Counted from the stretch's first letter, positions 1-9,843 are shown. The stretch is DNA of 64,000 nt from Vibrionales bacterium SWAT-3 (GCA_000169995.1 AAZW01000008.1:78983-142982), one strand, 5' to 3'. The notes: a model not told the origin generated them from the letters alone. Program-made: numbers and translations.

Positions 1-2
1 CG

Positions 3-797
3 CTAGCCAAGTCAAACGTTAAAATCCTGAGAATGTCAGAAGATGTGGATATAAAGCTCATTCCCCATCAAGAATTTGGTGAGCTGAGTCGCGGCCAAAA
101 GAAAGCCGCCCGTAAGACATGCATTCACGAGATTGAAATGGCGATCACTCAAACAGAGCGATTTACCGTTGAGTCGCGTCTCGTTCGTGATGAATATCGC
201 TATGTCGCGTTTGAACTCAGATACCCGCAGCAGTTTAGCCAAGCGCCATGTCTTCGCCCCATCATTAAACTTGAGTTAATAGAGACGATCCCCTTACTCG
301 ATGTAGAACCACGGCCGATCCAATCATTGGTAACGGAACTGTATCGACAGCCACAAGAAGTAAAAGCGTTTGATTGCGTCTCTATTCAAGCGACCTTGGT
401 GGAGAAAGTGATTTCAATGTTGCGCCGTACCATGTCAGTAAAGCGCGATACGCAACGTAAGGACGATGCCACGCTTGTACGCCACATCTATGATGTTTAC
501 TGCATTCTAAAGACCGAAGCACAATTAGAAAACTTCGACCTTACAGCAATGACAGCGTTATTTAACACGGTATTGAAGGAAGATATCGATCGCTTTGGTA
601 ATCAACACACTGAGTTTGTTGCTAACCCTAAACAAGAGCTACAGCTCGGGCTAAAAGAACTTGAAGATAACCCAGTTTTTCGCCAGCGCTTTCAGGACTT
701 TGTTACCCCTATGGTGTTTAACACCGAGCCTCATGATTTTGATACCTGCTTCGCCTCGTTTAAACGCATTGCGCAGTCGTTAATTAAAACAATCTAA
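3..797 (+). CDS. AbiEii/AbiGii-type nucleotidyltransferase toxin, 5' end outside window
   Basis: The reading frame is open to the left edge, so the Met at 33 is internal and the gene starts before this window. The residues around that Met (LAKSNVKILRMSEDVDIKL) resemble the K-x-x-R-x-SEDxD segment of the AbiEii/AbiGii nucleotidyltransferase family, which lies just after the family's GG-S/T nucleotide-binding motif; that motif must lie off-window. The remainder is mostly helical and charged, as in the family. Members are toxins of type IV abortive-infection pairs, normally preceded by an AbiEi-like antitoxin, which would also be off-window. hsdM follows after 18 bp on the same strand, so the gene sits at the front of the restriction locus. 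Family assignment is from motif recognition only. Confidence 0.75.
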   Translation, partial: LAKSNVKILRMSEDVDIKLIPHQEFGELSRGQKKAARKTCIHEIEMAITQTERFTVESRLVRDEYRYVAFELRYPQQFSQAPCLRPIIKLELIETIPLLDVEPRPIQSLVTELYRQPQEVKAFDCVSIQATLVEKVISMLRRTMSVKRDTQRKDDATLVRHIYDVYCILKTEAQLENFDLTAMTALFNTVLKEDIDRFGNQHTEFVANPKQELQLGLKELEDNPVFRQRFQDFVTPMVFNTEPHDFDTCFASFKRIAQSLIKTI

Positions 798-815
798 CCG
801 ATTTGAGAACCACTC

Positions 816-2363
816 ATGCCACACACTAAAATCAATCAAGATCCGCTATACCAAGAACAAGTCAACAAAGCCGTTTGGGCTGCCTGTGACACCTTCCGTG
901 GCACTGTTGATCCATCCATTTACAAAGACTTCATCCTGACCATGCTGTTCTTGAAATACATATCTGACGTACACCAAGACAAGTTTGATGAGCTATCAAA
1001 GCAGTTCAATGGTAACGAGCAGATGATCACTGCGATGATGTCGAAACAGTCTTTCAAAATTCCGACTGGTTCAACATTCTGGGACTTATACGAATCTCGC
1101 CATGAAGCAGGTAACGGTTCTCGCATCGACCAAGCCCTACACGCGATTGAAGAAGCCAACGGCACTAAGCTAAAGAACGTATTCCAAGACATCAGTTTTA
1201 ACACCGACAAACTCGGTGATGAAAAGCAGAAGAACGATATCCTGCGCCACCTATTAGAAGACTTTGGTAAAGACACGCTAAACCTGCGCCCAAGCCGTGT
1301 GGGTTCGCTGGACGTAATTGGTAACGCATACGAATACCTAATCAAACATTTTGCGGCTGGTAGCGGCAAATCGGCGGGTGAGTTCTATACCCCGCCAGAG
1401 GTATCAGACCTACTCTCGATTATCCTAGAGCCACAACAAGGCGATAGCATCTGTGACCCTGCATGTGGTTCAGGCTCACTATTGATGAAGTGTGGTAAGC
1501 AAGTACAAAAAAACTTTGCTGGTTCTAAGCAGTACGCGCTGTTCGGTCAAGAAGCGATTGGTTCAACGTGGTCACTGGCGAAGATGAACATGTTCCTGCA
1601 CGGTGAAGACAACCACCGCATTGAGTGGGGCGATACTATTCGCAACCCAAAGCTACAAGACAAAGAAGGCGGTCTGCTGCACTTTGATGTGGTAACGGCA
1701 AACCCTCCATTCTCGTTAGATAAATGGGGCTTTGAGGATGCAGGTAACGATCATTTTGGTCGCTTCCGTCGTGGTATCCCACCGAAGATCAAAGGTGACT
1801 ATGCGTTTATCTCACACATGATTGAAACGCTTAAACCCGCTTCTCAAGGTAAAAAGGGCGGTCGCATGGGTGTGGTTGTGCCTCATGGTGTGCTATTCCG
1901 CGCATCAAGTGAAGGTAAAATTCGTAAGCAGCTGATTGATGAAAACCTATTAGATACAGTGATTGGTCTACCTGAAAAGCTGTTTTTTGGTACAGGTATC
2001 CCTGCTGCGATTCTTATCTTCAAAAAGCAAAAAGACGATAACAAGGTACTGTTCATTGATGCCTCTCGTGAATTCAAGTCTGGTAAGAACCAGAACCAGC
2101 TTACGCCTGAGAACATCCAGAAGATTGTCGATACCTACAAGGCGCGTGAAACTACCGATAAATACTCATACCTAGCTTCGCTAGAAGAAGTTGCCGAGAA
2201 CGATTACAACCTCAATATCCCTCGTTATGTGGATACCTTCGAGGAAGAAGAAGAGATTGATTTGGCTACGGTTCGCAATGAACGTTTAGCTCTGCAAAAT
2301 AAACTGGCTGACCTTGAAGGTGAAATGGCAGGTTATCTAGAGGAGTTGGGTTATGGTGCCTAA
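816..2363 (+). CDS. hsdM: Type I restriction-modification system, DNA methyltransferase subunit HsdM
   Basis: This is the modification subunit of a type I system, which methylates adenine in the recognition site in complex with HsdS. An N-terminal helical HsdM domain covers roughly residues 10-150. The SAM-binding motif DPACGSGSLL begins at D214 and the catalytic NPPF motif at N296, both as expected for an N6-adenine methyltransferase. At 515 aa the length is normal for the family and the protein looks intact. The stop overlaps the start of hsdS by 11 bp, which indicates translational coupling. Confidence 0.96.
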   Translation: MPHTKINQDPLYQEQVNKAVWAACDTFRGTVDPSIYKDFILTMLFLKYISDVHQDKFDELSKQFNGNEQMITAMMSKQSFKIPTGSTFWDLYESRHEAGNGSRIDQALHAIEEANGTKLKNVFQDISFNTDKLGDEKQKNDILRHLLEDFGKDTLNLRPSRVGSLDVIGNAYEYLIKHFAAGSGKSAGEFYTPPEVSDLLSIILEPQQGDSICDPACGSGSLLMKCGKQVQKNFAGSKQYALFGQEAIGSTWSLAKMNMFLHGEDNHRIEWGDTIRNPKLQDKEGGLLHFDVVTANPPFSLDKWGFEDAGNDHFGRFRRGIPPKIKGDYAFISHMIETLKPASQGKKGGRMGVVVPHGVLFRASSEGKIRKQLIDENLLDTVIGLPEKLFFGTGIPAAILIFKKQKDDNKVLFIDASREFKSGKNQNQLTPENIQKIVDTYKARETTDKYSYLASLEEVAENDYNLNIPRYVDTFEEEEEIDLATVRNERLALQNKLADLEGEMAGYLEELGYGA

Positions 2364-3588
2364 TGGTTGGGAAGAAAAGTCGCTTAAAGATATATGTAAA
2401 AAAACAATATCTTATGGCATCGTTCAAACAGGTGAAAATATTGAAAATGGTGTTCCTTGTGTAAGGGTTGTCGACCTATCAAAGAATACCTTAAACCCTG
2501 TCGAAATGATCAAGACATCTGACAAAATCCATCAATCTTACAAAAAGACAATTCTATGTGAAGGTGAGTTGATGATGGCTTTAAGAGGTGAAATTGGTTT
2601 AGTAAAAAAAGTTACACCTGAACTTGTAGGTGCCAACATCACGAGAGGGCTTGCTCGTCTTTCACCGATAAAAAGTGTCGACAGTGATTATTTATTATGG
2701 ACGCTTCGTTCAAATAAAATTAAGAACGAATTATCGAGAAAATCTGGTGGTTCAGCTCTTCAAGAGATAGCATTAGGTTCTCTTCGCAAAGTTGTTTTGC
2801 CAATTCCACCACTCCCAGAACAACGTAAAATCGCCCAAATCCTTTCCACATGGGATCGCGGTATTGCAACCACTGAAAAGCTGATTGAAACCAGTAAGCA
2901 ACAGAAAAAAGCTCTGATGCAACAGCTTTTGACGGGTAAGAAGCGTTTGGTTAACCCTGAAACGGGTAAGGCGTTTGAGGGGGAGTGGGAGCGTCACTCT
3001 ATGTCCGATCTAGTATTTATCGATAGAAAGTCTCTTGGCAAAAAAACACCAGATGATTTTGAATTTCAATACATTTCATTGTCTGATGTCGCTGTTGGTT
3101 CTATTTCAAAAGAGCTGGAAGTACATAAGTTTGCAAGTGCCCCATCTCGTGCACGACGAGTCATACAAGAAGGCGATATCTTACTCTCTACTGTTCGCCC
3201 TAACTTAAAAGGGTTTGCCAAGGTATCTGAAAAGCATGCCGATTGCATAGCTTCAACTGGTTTTTCTGTACTGACCCCTAAAAAGCGTGTAAGTGGAGAT
3301 TACATTCATCAATATATTTTTAGCTCTCATGTAACTGGTCAGATTGACAGCTTGGTTGTGGGTTCCAACTATCCTGCGATCAATTCATCTGATGTTGCTG
3401 GTTTAAAAGTGTATTGTCCGACTTACGAAGAACAACAAAAAATCGCCTCAGTCTTAACCGCTGCCGATAAAGAGATCGAAGTGCTCGAAGCCAAACTTGC
3501 TCACTTTAAGCAAGAGAAAAAGGCACTAATGCAGCAGTTGTTGACGGGTAATCGCCGTGTAAAAGTGGATGAAGAAGTTGCGGCGTAA
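2353..3588 (+). CDS. hsdS: Type I restriction-modification system, specificity subunit HsdS
   Basis: This is the DNA recognition subunit. It shows the usual two-half layout: target recognition domain 1 at about residues 1-150, a conserved helical spacer with PLPEQRKIAQIL, recognition domain 2 at about 210-360, and a second spacer with EEQQKIASVL. Both spacers end in the same KKALMQQLLTG segment, a repeat that allows domain shuffling in this family. The ATG at 2353 is preceded by AGGAG at 2341-2345 and lies inside the end of hsdM. The first recognition domain is visibly more AT-rich than hsdM, as is common for exchanged domains. The recognition sequence cannot be predicted from here. Confidence 0.95.
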   Translation: MVPNGWEEKSLKDICKKTISYGIVQTGENIENGVPCVRVVDLSKNTLNPVEMIKTSDKIHQSYKKTILCEGELMMALRGEIGLVKKVTPELVGANITRGLARLSPIKSVDSDYLLWTLRSNKIKNELSRKSGGSALQEIALGSLRKVVLPIPPLPEQRKIAQILSTWDRGIATTEKLIETSKQQKKALMQQLLTGKKRLVNPETGKAFEGEWERHSMSDLVFIDRKSLGKKTPDDFEFQYISLSDVAVGSISKELEVHKFASAPSRARRVIQEGDILLSTVRPNLKGFAKVSEKHADCIASTGFSVLTPKKRVSGDYIHQYIFSSHVTGQIDSLVVGSNYPAINSSDVAGLKVYCPTYEEQQKIASVLTAADKEIEVLEAKLAHFKQEKKALMQQLLTGNRRVKVDEEVAA

Positions 3589-3609
3589 CGCATCTATTAA
3601 CTCTCGACC

Positions 3610-3636
3610 AATGAGTGACGCAGTGCGCCACTCATT
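3610..3636 (+). terminator. Weak hairpin between hsdS and the DUF6933-like gene
   Basis: The arms AATGAGTG (3610-3617) and CACTCATT (3629-3636) pair exactly, with further partial pairing inside. No T-run follows, so this may be an attenuator or mRNA-processing hairpin and not a full terminator. Confidence 0.3.
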
Positions 3637-3666
3637 ATTGCCGCTATCAAAACTAGGTATTACACA

Positions 3667-4524
3667 ATGTTAGTGTTTAACTGCACCAAAGCCGCTGCGG
3701 ACTTTTTCACCTTAAAGCGCAATGGCAAAAAAATCTCTCCTTTAGAAGCGCCACCGACGGATTCTGTAAGTGGCTCTGAGGTCGCGAATGTGTTGAATGC
3801 CCCTACAGTCCCCATCAGTGCTTGGCTGGTTCATGAGGTAAACGTTCAGCGCAAAAAGGTGCTAATTGCCATGCATGTCGAAACCCGCTACGCCATGGTG
3901 TTTGTTGGCATTCAAAAAGGGGATTGGCTCGAGTTTACTAATCAGCTACTTGAAAGACTGTTTAACAACATGCAGTTTTTTGGTGAAGAGTTCGAGATGT
4001 GCGATGAAGAGAGCTTTGAAGAGATGTTTAATGAGTTCATCAAACTTCATCCTAAGCCTTACTTTTGTCAACGCGGTGACCGCAGCGTGCAAAGCCACAT
4101 TAATGATGTCGCTTGGCAGTTTGAAGACCGAGCTTATCAAATTGGTTCTCTACCAGACGGCCACGAAGAGTGCGCCAGCTTTGATGAGTGGATTAACAGT
4201 TTGATTCGCTCGACCAAACAAAAGAAAGACTACTTTCACCCTGACGAAGAGATGTTCCTTGACTGGATGCAGACCTACAGCGAATTGGGCGACAACGAGG
4301 ACAAGCTCATTCGCCAGTTATTTGGATCTCTGCGCCGACAGATGATGCACGCCGAAATGGTTAAGCGCGGCATTCCAGATGATGGCTACTTTGATGAAAT
4401 GAATGATCTACTTAACCAAGCGATCAATAAATACAACGAAGAGGTTACCCCTGATAAGTTAAACGAAGTGACACCAGATAACGTCATCGACTTCAATCAG
4501 GCAAAAAAACGTAAACTACATTAA
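3667..4524 (+). CDS. DUF6933-like protein inside the type I RM locus
   Basis: A 285-aa soluble acidic protein with no signal peptide or membrane segment. The start MLVFNCTKAAADFF is typical of proteins annotated as DUF6933, whose function is unknown to me. That N-terminal domain spans about residues 1-165. The C-terminal part (about 195-285) is helical, acidic and rich in Asp/Glu. The gene lies between hsdS and hsdR on the same strand, 78 bp after hsdS and 47 bp before hsdR, so it probably travels with the restriction genes. A role as accessory or inhibitor of the complex is only a guess. The product looks intact. Confidence 0.7.
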   Translation: MLVFNCTKAAADFFTLKRNGKKISPLEAPPTDSVSGSEVANVLNAPTVPISAWLVHEVNVQRKKVLIAMHVETRYAMVFVGIQKGDWLEFTNQLLERLFNNMQFFGEEFEMCDEESFEEMFNEFIKLHPKPYFCQRGDRSVQSHINDVAWQFEDRAYQIGSLPDGHEECASFDEWINSLIRSTKQKKDYFHPDEEMFLDWMQTYSELGDNEDKLIRQLFGSLRRQMMHAEMVKRGIPDDGYFDEMNDLLNQAINKYNEEVTPDKLNEVTPDNVIDFNQAKKRKLH

Positions 4525-4571
4525 AAAATATAGATAACTAAAACAAAAACGAATCGATAATAAGGGCAACA

Positions 4572-7500
4572 ATGTCAGGCAACTTACCCAATTTCCGTGA
4601 AGAGCAAAGCGCGAAGATCCCCGCGTTAACCTTACTCACCAATCTCGGCTATCAGTTCATTCCACCAAGTGAATGTGTGATTAAGCGTGGCAACCTCTCT
4701 ACGGTTATTTTGCCTGATGTACTGCGTGATGTGCTCAAACACAAAACCTACTCGTTTATGGGGAAAGATCACTTGCTATCAGAAGCGGCTATCGACAAAA
4801 TCGTCCACGAGCTAGCTAATCCTGCCATGAATGAAGGGCTGAAAACGGCGAATGAAAAATTGTATAACGCTCTGACGTATGGCATTGGCGTAACCGAGTT
4901 TGTTCATGGTAAAAAAGCCAACCCAACAATCAATGTCATTGATTGGCAAAACCCAGATAACAACCAATTTCACTTTACCGAAGAGTTCGAGGTGGAAAAT
5001 AGCCACGGTACTAAACACTTCATCCCAGATATTGTTTGTTTTGTAAATGGCTTACCTTGGGTGGTTATTGAGGCCAAGCGCCCAGATTCTTCAACGGTAG
5101 GTAAACCGACGATTGAAGAAGGTGTATCCCAAACTATCCGCAACCAAAAGCAAGACTATATCCCGCAATTATTTGCTTACAGCCAATTGGTCATGTCAAT
5201 CAATGGGCACAAAGGCTTATACGGTACGTGTGGTACACCAAGCAAGTTCTGGGCGAAGTGGAAAGAAGAAGAGATCACCGAAGCCACATTCGCGCGTCTT
5301 AAAAACGCACCGCTTTCTCCAGCGCAGCTCGATAAGCTATTTGCTCACCGTCCAGCCAAAGTTCGTGATGAATACCTATCGCTGATTGCAGGCGGTGATT
5401 TGATGGTGACAGACCAAGACCGTTTATTGGTATCGCTACTTTGTCATGATCGTCTATTGGAAATGACCCAACTCTTTACCTTGTTCGATAAAAAAGCAGG
5501 CAAAATCGTTGCTCGTTATCAGCAGGTATTTGGTATTAAAGCCCTGATCGAACGTGTCACCTCTTTTGATGAGCAAGGCGCTCGAAACGGCGGTGTTATT
5601 TGGCATACTACTGGCTCAGGTAAATCTTTTACCATGGTGTTCTTATCTAAAGCGCTGATTTGGATTAAAGAACTCGCCAAGTGTCGTGTAGTGGTCGTGA
5701 CTGACCGTGTTGACTTAGAAGACCAACTAGCGAGTACCTTTGCCTCTGGTGGTGCACTGTCTGAAAAAGATCGTAAAACTGCCATGGCTACAACAGGTAG
5801 ACGTCTTGCAGAACAAATTGGTAAAGGTAATGAGCGTATTATCTTCTCCATCATCAACAAATTTGGCACCGCAATTGAATTGCCAGAGTGTTATAACGAC
5901 AGCCCAGATATGATTGTGCTCGTTGATGAAGGCCACCGCAGCCAAAACGGTGAAAACAACATTCGTATGCAGCAAGCCTTACCAAAAGCGGCTTATATCG
6001 GCTTTACAGGGACACCGCTGCTGCAAGACGATAAGACTGAAAACAAGTTCGGTAAAATCATCCACTCATACACCATGCAACAAGCGGTGGAAGACAAAAC
6101 CGTTACCCCGCTGCTGTACGAAGAACGTGTGCCTGAGCTAAGTACCAACGACAAAGCGCTCGATGCATGGTTTGATCGCATCACTGATAAGCTCACCGAA
6201 AAACAACGCACGGACTTGAAGAAAAAGTTTGCTCAAAAAGGTCAAATCTATCAAACCGAAGGTCGTATCGAGCTTATCGCTCACGACATTTCTGACCATT
6301 TCCAAAACTTTAAGCGCCAAGGTTTAAAAGGTCAGCTTGCTTGTGACTCAAAAGCCTCTGCTATCCAATATAAGAAGCTTCTCGACCAAATTGGCAAGGT
6401 GAGTTCAGTTGTTGCCATGTCACCGCCAGATACACGCGAAGGACACGATACAGTTGATGGAGAAAGCAAGGATGTGGTTCAGAATTGGTGGAAAGAGAAC
6501 GTACTGGACTCAGACTTTGGACAAGATGAAAAAGCCTACACTAAGCATATCATTGACGAATTCGGTAAAGAGGACGGCCCCGACTTAATGATCGTGGTCG
6601 ATAAACTTCTAACGGGCTTTGATGAACCAAAGAACACCGTACTTTACATCGATAAGCCGCTCAAGCAGCACAACCTTATACAAGCCATTGCTCGCGTGAA
6701 TCGTCTACACCAGAAGAAAGAGTTTGGTTACCTCATCGACTACCGAGGCATCTTAAAAGAGTTAGATGCCACCATCGCTGATTACCAAGATTTGGCTGAG
6801 CGTACCCAAGGTGGCTTTGATATTGACGACCTTAAAGGCTTATACAGTCGCATGGACACGGAATATAAGAAGCTGCCAGCGCTATACAGTGAACTCTGGG
6901 CATTTTTTATTGATGTAAAAAACACACAAGATCCGCAAGCAATGGCACGGGTATTTGCGCCGAACATAGAATATGTCGATGGTCAGCCTACCGATTTAAA
7001 CCTAAAGAAACGCCAAGATTTTTATAGCACACTCACTGCGTTTGCTAATTGCTTAAAAGTCGCCCTGCAATCTGCCACCTACTTTGAAGACAAGAGCTTT
7101 GATGATAAACGTCAGGTTTATAAAGACACGCTAAAAAGCATGACATCGCTACGCCAAGTTGTCCGTCAGGATGCCGAAGAAACCATTGATTATGACGAGT
7201 ATGCTGAGAGTATTCGCACCATGTTAGACAAGCACATCGGTGGCGTTGAGATCCAAGAATCTAAAGGGGTTTATCTGGTTGGCAACATGGGTAAGGATAT
7301 AAAACCAGAAGAGCTAAGTGACGATGAAGCTCGTAACAAGAAAGATGCGATCACTGGTCGTGTCACTAAGATGATTGAGCAAGACCTTGCCGACGACCCT
7401 TACGCTCAAGAGTATTTCTCGAAGCTACTTAAGCAAGCGATTCAGCAAGCAAAAGAGATGTTTGATGCACCTGTTAAGCAATATCTCCTATTTGCTGATT

Positions 7501-7850
7501 TTGAAGAGCAAGTGAAAGAGCGCAAAGTCGAAGGGTTACCAACCGATCGCTTCGCAGAGCTAGATCCAAAAATTAAGCGTCATGTACAAGCTTACTTTGG
7601 ACTGTTCTTAAAGCATGGCGCTGAAGGTCAAGGTCTTACTGAAGATGAATGCTTCAACTATGCAGTAGAGATTGACGAGAAAGTGCGTAAAGCGGTGGCT
7701 GAGTTTTCAATCAATCCATCAGAGATTGAAAACCAGATCACTCTAGAGGTACTTCCGTTGCTGTTTGCCGATTTAGGCGTCGATAAAGCGCAAGTCATTG
7801 CCGAAGAAGTCGTGCAAATCACCCGCTTGGGTTTAGCAGGTCACCAGTAA
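4572..7850 (+). CDS. hsdR: Type I restriction endonuclease subunit HsdR
   Basis: This is the motor and nuclease subunit of the type I complex, which translocates DNA using ATP and cleaves far from the recognition site. The N-terminal nuclease site is visible as FIPDIV (D near residue 152) followed by VVIEAKRP (E-A-K near 166-168). Helicase motifs follow: Walker A TTGSGKS near 345-352, VDEGHRS near 450, and TGTPL near 477. A helicase C-terminal domain with LLTGFDEP and QAIARVNR follows, then a long helical tail. The length of 1092 aa is normal and no disruption is seen. The stop overlaps the start of the next gene by one base (TAATG). Confidence 0.96.
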   Translation: MSGNLPNFREEQSAKIPALTLLTNLGYQFIPPSECVIKRGNLSTVILPDVLRDVLKHKTYSFMGKDHLLSEAAIDKIVHELANPAMNEGLKTANEKLYNALTYGIGVTEFVHGKKANPTINVIDWQNPDNNQFHFTEEFEVENSHGTKHFIPDIVCFVNGLPWVVIEAKRPDSSTVGKPTIEEGVSQTIRNQKQDYIPQLFAYSQLVMSINGHKGLYGTCGTPSKFWAKWKEEEITEATFARLKNAPLSPAQLDKLFAHRPAKVRDEYLSLIAGGDLMVTDQDRLLVSLLCHDRLLEMTQLFTLFDKKAGKIVARYQQVFGIKALIERVTSFDEQGARNGGVIWHTTGSGKSFTMVFLSKALIWIKELAKCRVVVVTDRVDLEDQLASTFASGGALSEKDRKTAMATTGRRLAEQIGKGNERIIFSIINKFGTAIELPECYNDSPDMIVLVDEGHRSQNGENNIRMQQALPKAAYIGFTGTPLLQDDKTENKFGKIIHSYTMQQAVEDKTVTPLLYEERVPELSTNDKALDAWFDRITDKLTEKQRTDLKKKFAQKGQIYQTEGRIELIAHDISDHFQNFKRQGLKGQLACDSKASAIQYKKLLDQIGKVSSVVAMSPPDTREGHDTVDGESKDVVQNWWKENVLDSDFGQDEKAYTKHIIDEFGKEDGPDLMIVVDKLLTGFDEPKNTVLYIDKPLKQHNLIQAIARVNRLHQKKEFGYLIDYRGILKELDATIADYQDLAERTQGGFDIDDLKGLYSRMDTEYKKLPALYSELWAFFIDVKNTQDPQAMARVFAPNIEYVDGQPTDLNLKKRQDFYSTLTAFANCLKVALQSATYFEDKSFDDKRQVYKDTLKSMTSLRQVVRQDAEETIDYDEYAESIRTMLDKHIGGVEIQESKGVYLVGNMGKDIKPEELSDDEARNKKDAITGRVTKMIEQDLADDPYAQEYFSKLLKQAIQQAKEMFDAPVKQYLLFADFEEQVKERKVEGLPTDRFAELDPKIKRHVQAYFGLFLKHGAEGQGLTEDECFNYAVEIDEKVRKAVAEFSINPSEIENQITLEVLPLLFADLGVDKAQVIAEEVVQITRLGLAGHQ

Positions 7851-8626
7851 TGGCTTCAACGGTCTCTGACGAACGTAACAAAGAGGAATACAGCTTCATC
7901 TATGGCGATGAGGCTGTGAGCTATGAGGTGCTGCGTAAGCCTATCAAACAAGGAAAAAAGCGAAGTATTACCATCAAGGTGCAACCCAACTGTGATGTCA
8001 CAGTTAGTACCCCAGAAGACGCTGAGCTTGAGGACATTCACCAAGCGGTAATGAAACGTGCCAAGTGGATTTATGATGCCCTGAAAGAATTTCGAGGTCA
8101 TTTGGAGTTTGTCCAGCCTAAATACTACGTCAGCGGTGAGATGCAGTTCTATCTTGGTCGTCGTTATGTGCTGAAGGTAGTAGAAGATGCAGATGCCTTG
8201 CCAACGGTAAAAATGACTCGCGGTAAGTTACTTGTCACCTTGACGAGGTTTAACGATGACAAAGCAGCCATGGTTAAAGCCTTAGTACGTAACTGGTACA
8301 TGGTTCGTGCGCAGCGTATTTTCCATGAGCGTCTATCTGAGTTACTACCTCAAGCGACATGGGTTGATGGTATCCCAAGCTTTCGTGTACTGCCTATGAC
8401 AAAGCAATGGGGAAGCTGTTCAGCCAAAGGGAACCTGATGCTCAACCCTCACCTAATTAAAGCGCCTAAAGAGTGCATTGACTACGTGATCCTACATGAG
8501 CTTTGCCACATCGCAGAGCATAACCACAGTGACAAGTTCTGGCGTTTGCTGACCAGTGTGATGCCGCATTGGAAAGAGGTTAAAAGCAAACTAGATGGTA
8601 TGGCTGAGCTGTATTTGAATGAATAA
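7850..8626 (+). CDS. YgjP/SprT-like zinc metallopeptidase (M48-type, DUF45)
   Basis: A 258-aa soluble protein. The zinc site is HELCH at residues 216-220, with NHSDKFW supplying a third ligand at H226, the pattern of the YgjP/WSS-type metallopeptidases (DUF45). WGSCS upstream is also conserved in that family. The start overlaps the hsdR stop, so translation is probably coupled to restriction subunit production. YgjP-type genes are often found next to type I hsdR genes. The role is not established; cleavage of HsdR or of DNA-bound proteins is an inference only. Confidence 0.88.
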   Translation: MASTVSDERNKEEYSFIYGDEAVSYEVLRKPIKQGKKRSITIKVQPNCDVTVSTPEDAELEDIHQAVMKRAKWIYDALKEFRGHLEFVQPKYYVSGEMQFYLGRRYVLKVVEDADALPTVKMTRGKLLVTLTRFNDDKAAMVKALVRNWYMVRAQRIFHERLSELLPQATWVDGIPSFRVLPMTKQWGSCSAKGNLMLNPHLIKAPKECIDYVILHELCHIAEHNHSDKFWRLLTSVMPHWKEVKSKLDGMAELYLNE

Positions 8627-8634
8627 GAAGAATA

Positions 8635-9567
8635 ATGAGTAAATTATCGCAATCAAAGAAGATAGCACTCTTCCTACAAGATAATCCAAATCAACGATAT
8701 ACCGCAAAAGCGATTGCAGAAGCGATCACTACACGTTATCCAGAAGATTATGCGGAGAAAAGAGCTAACCCTCGGTTTGAGACAGAGCAAGATTTCATTT
8801 CGCAAGTTGTCGCTGAAATCGGCGCTCAGAAACAAGGTATTCTAAATCAATCAAACAAGATTAAGTGGCAAGATAAACCACGTCCTAGAGTTTACTGGTT
8901 TGATGATGGCACGTTGTTGGCGAATGATGAATCTTTACCCGAAGAAGAATCATCAGACGAAGCGCCGATAAACAATACGTTGAGTGAGTATGATTTATAT
9001 CCGATCTTAATGGATTACCTAAAGTCAGAGCATCAACTTTATTGCTTACGAATCGATGAAAAGCGTTCTAAGAACAATTTAGGCAGCGGTGGTAATCAGT
9101 GGTTACATCCCGATATTGTCGCGATGGAACCCGTTGCTCAACAATGGCATCAATACGTTAAAAGCTGTGTACTTCAAGGTGGCGGTCAAAGCGTTCGCCT
9201 ATGGTCATTTGAAGTTAAGAAAACCCTAACGATGGGCAACGTGCGTAAGTGTTTCTTCCAAGCGGTCAGCAACTCGTCATGGGCTAGCGAGGGCTACTTA
9301 GTGGCAACGTCGATTGCTGATAGTCGTGTTGAGCAAGAACTCCGTATGCTAAGCGCTCTGCATGGCATAGGTGTCATTCTACTTTCTGTAAACAATCCGT
9401 CTGAAAGTGAGTTACTGCTGCCAGCTAAAAAACGCCCTGAGATTGACTGGCAATCTGTTAACCGAATTGTTGAAGAGAACGCAGACTTCAAAGACTTTAT
9501 CGATTTGGTTTCTAACTACTACCACTACCAAACGGGTCGCGTCCGCAGCAAAGATTGGAACCATTAA
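8635..9567 (+). CDS. HrgA-like (COG2958-type) protein with winged-helix N-terminus and possible PD-(D/E)xK site
   Basis: A 310-aa soluble protein, 8 bp after the metallopeptidase gene and the last of the block. The N-terminus (about residues 1-95) resembles a winged-helix domain, and the whole protein resembles proteins annotated as HrgA/COG2958. The second half contains P159-D160 (HPDIVAM), then E193-x-K195 (SFEVKK), which matches the spacing of a PD-(D/E)xK nuclease core. This would make it a second nuclease-fold protein in the locus. The catalytic reading is my inference from the motif. A strong terminator lies about 220 bp downstream. Confidence 0.65.
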   Translation: MSKLSQSKKIALFLQDNPNQRYTAKAIAEAITTRYPEDYAEKRANPRFETEQDFISQVVAEIGAQKQGILNQSNKIKWQDKPRPRVYWFDDGTLLANDESLPEEESSDEAPINNTLSEYDLYPILMDYLKSEHQLYCLRIDEKRSKNNLGSGGNQWLHPDIVAMEPVAQQWHQYVKSCVLQGGGQSVRLWSFEVKKTLTMGNVRKCFFQAVSNSSWASEGYLVATSIADSRVEQELRMLSALHGIGVILLSVNNPSESELLLPAKKRPEIDWQSVNRIVEENADFKDFIDLVSNYYHYQTGRVRSKDWNH

Positions 9568-9843
9568 ATCAATAGATTGCATAAGTTAACCGCTATTTAT
9601 GATGCTTAAATATTCATCATTACTAGGTTTTAATACATCCAACATGTAATAGCAACGAAATAACTAGAGCTTTTGATCTAGCTAATAATTGTCCAATTAT
9701 CATTTTTAGCGACAGTTGCCCCGTTTAATCTAATTGCATATGTTGGCTATGTATAACATTCTTGTTATTTAAGCCACTTATACATGGCCACTTTCCCTAC
9801 TCTTGGAAAGTGGCTTTTTTTTTGCCGTACCTGTGGTTATTGA
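9568..9843. other. Intergenic region after the restriction block
   Basis: A 276-bp AT-rich stretch between the restriction block and the ISAs1-family element. Apart from the terminator at 9787-9823 I see no gene in it. Confidence 0.6.
9787..9823 (+). terminator. Rho-independent terminator of the restriction locus
   Basis: A perfect 10-bp stem GCCACTTTCC (9787-9796) / GGAAAGTGGC (9805-9814) with an 8-base loop is followed directly by nine T residues. It lies downstream of the HrgA-like gene and probably ends the whole + strand block. Confidence 0.9.

Noticed and set aside
33..797. Met at 33 as the true start of the first gene
   Set aside because: The frame is open to the window edge and the upstream residues fit the conserved AbiEii segment, so the Met is internal.
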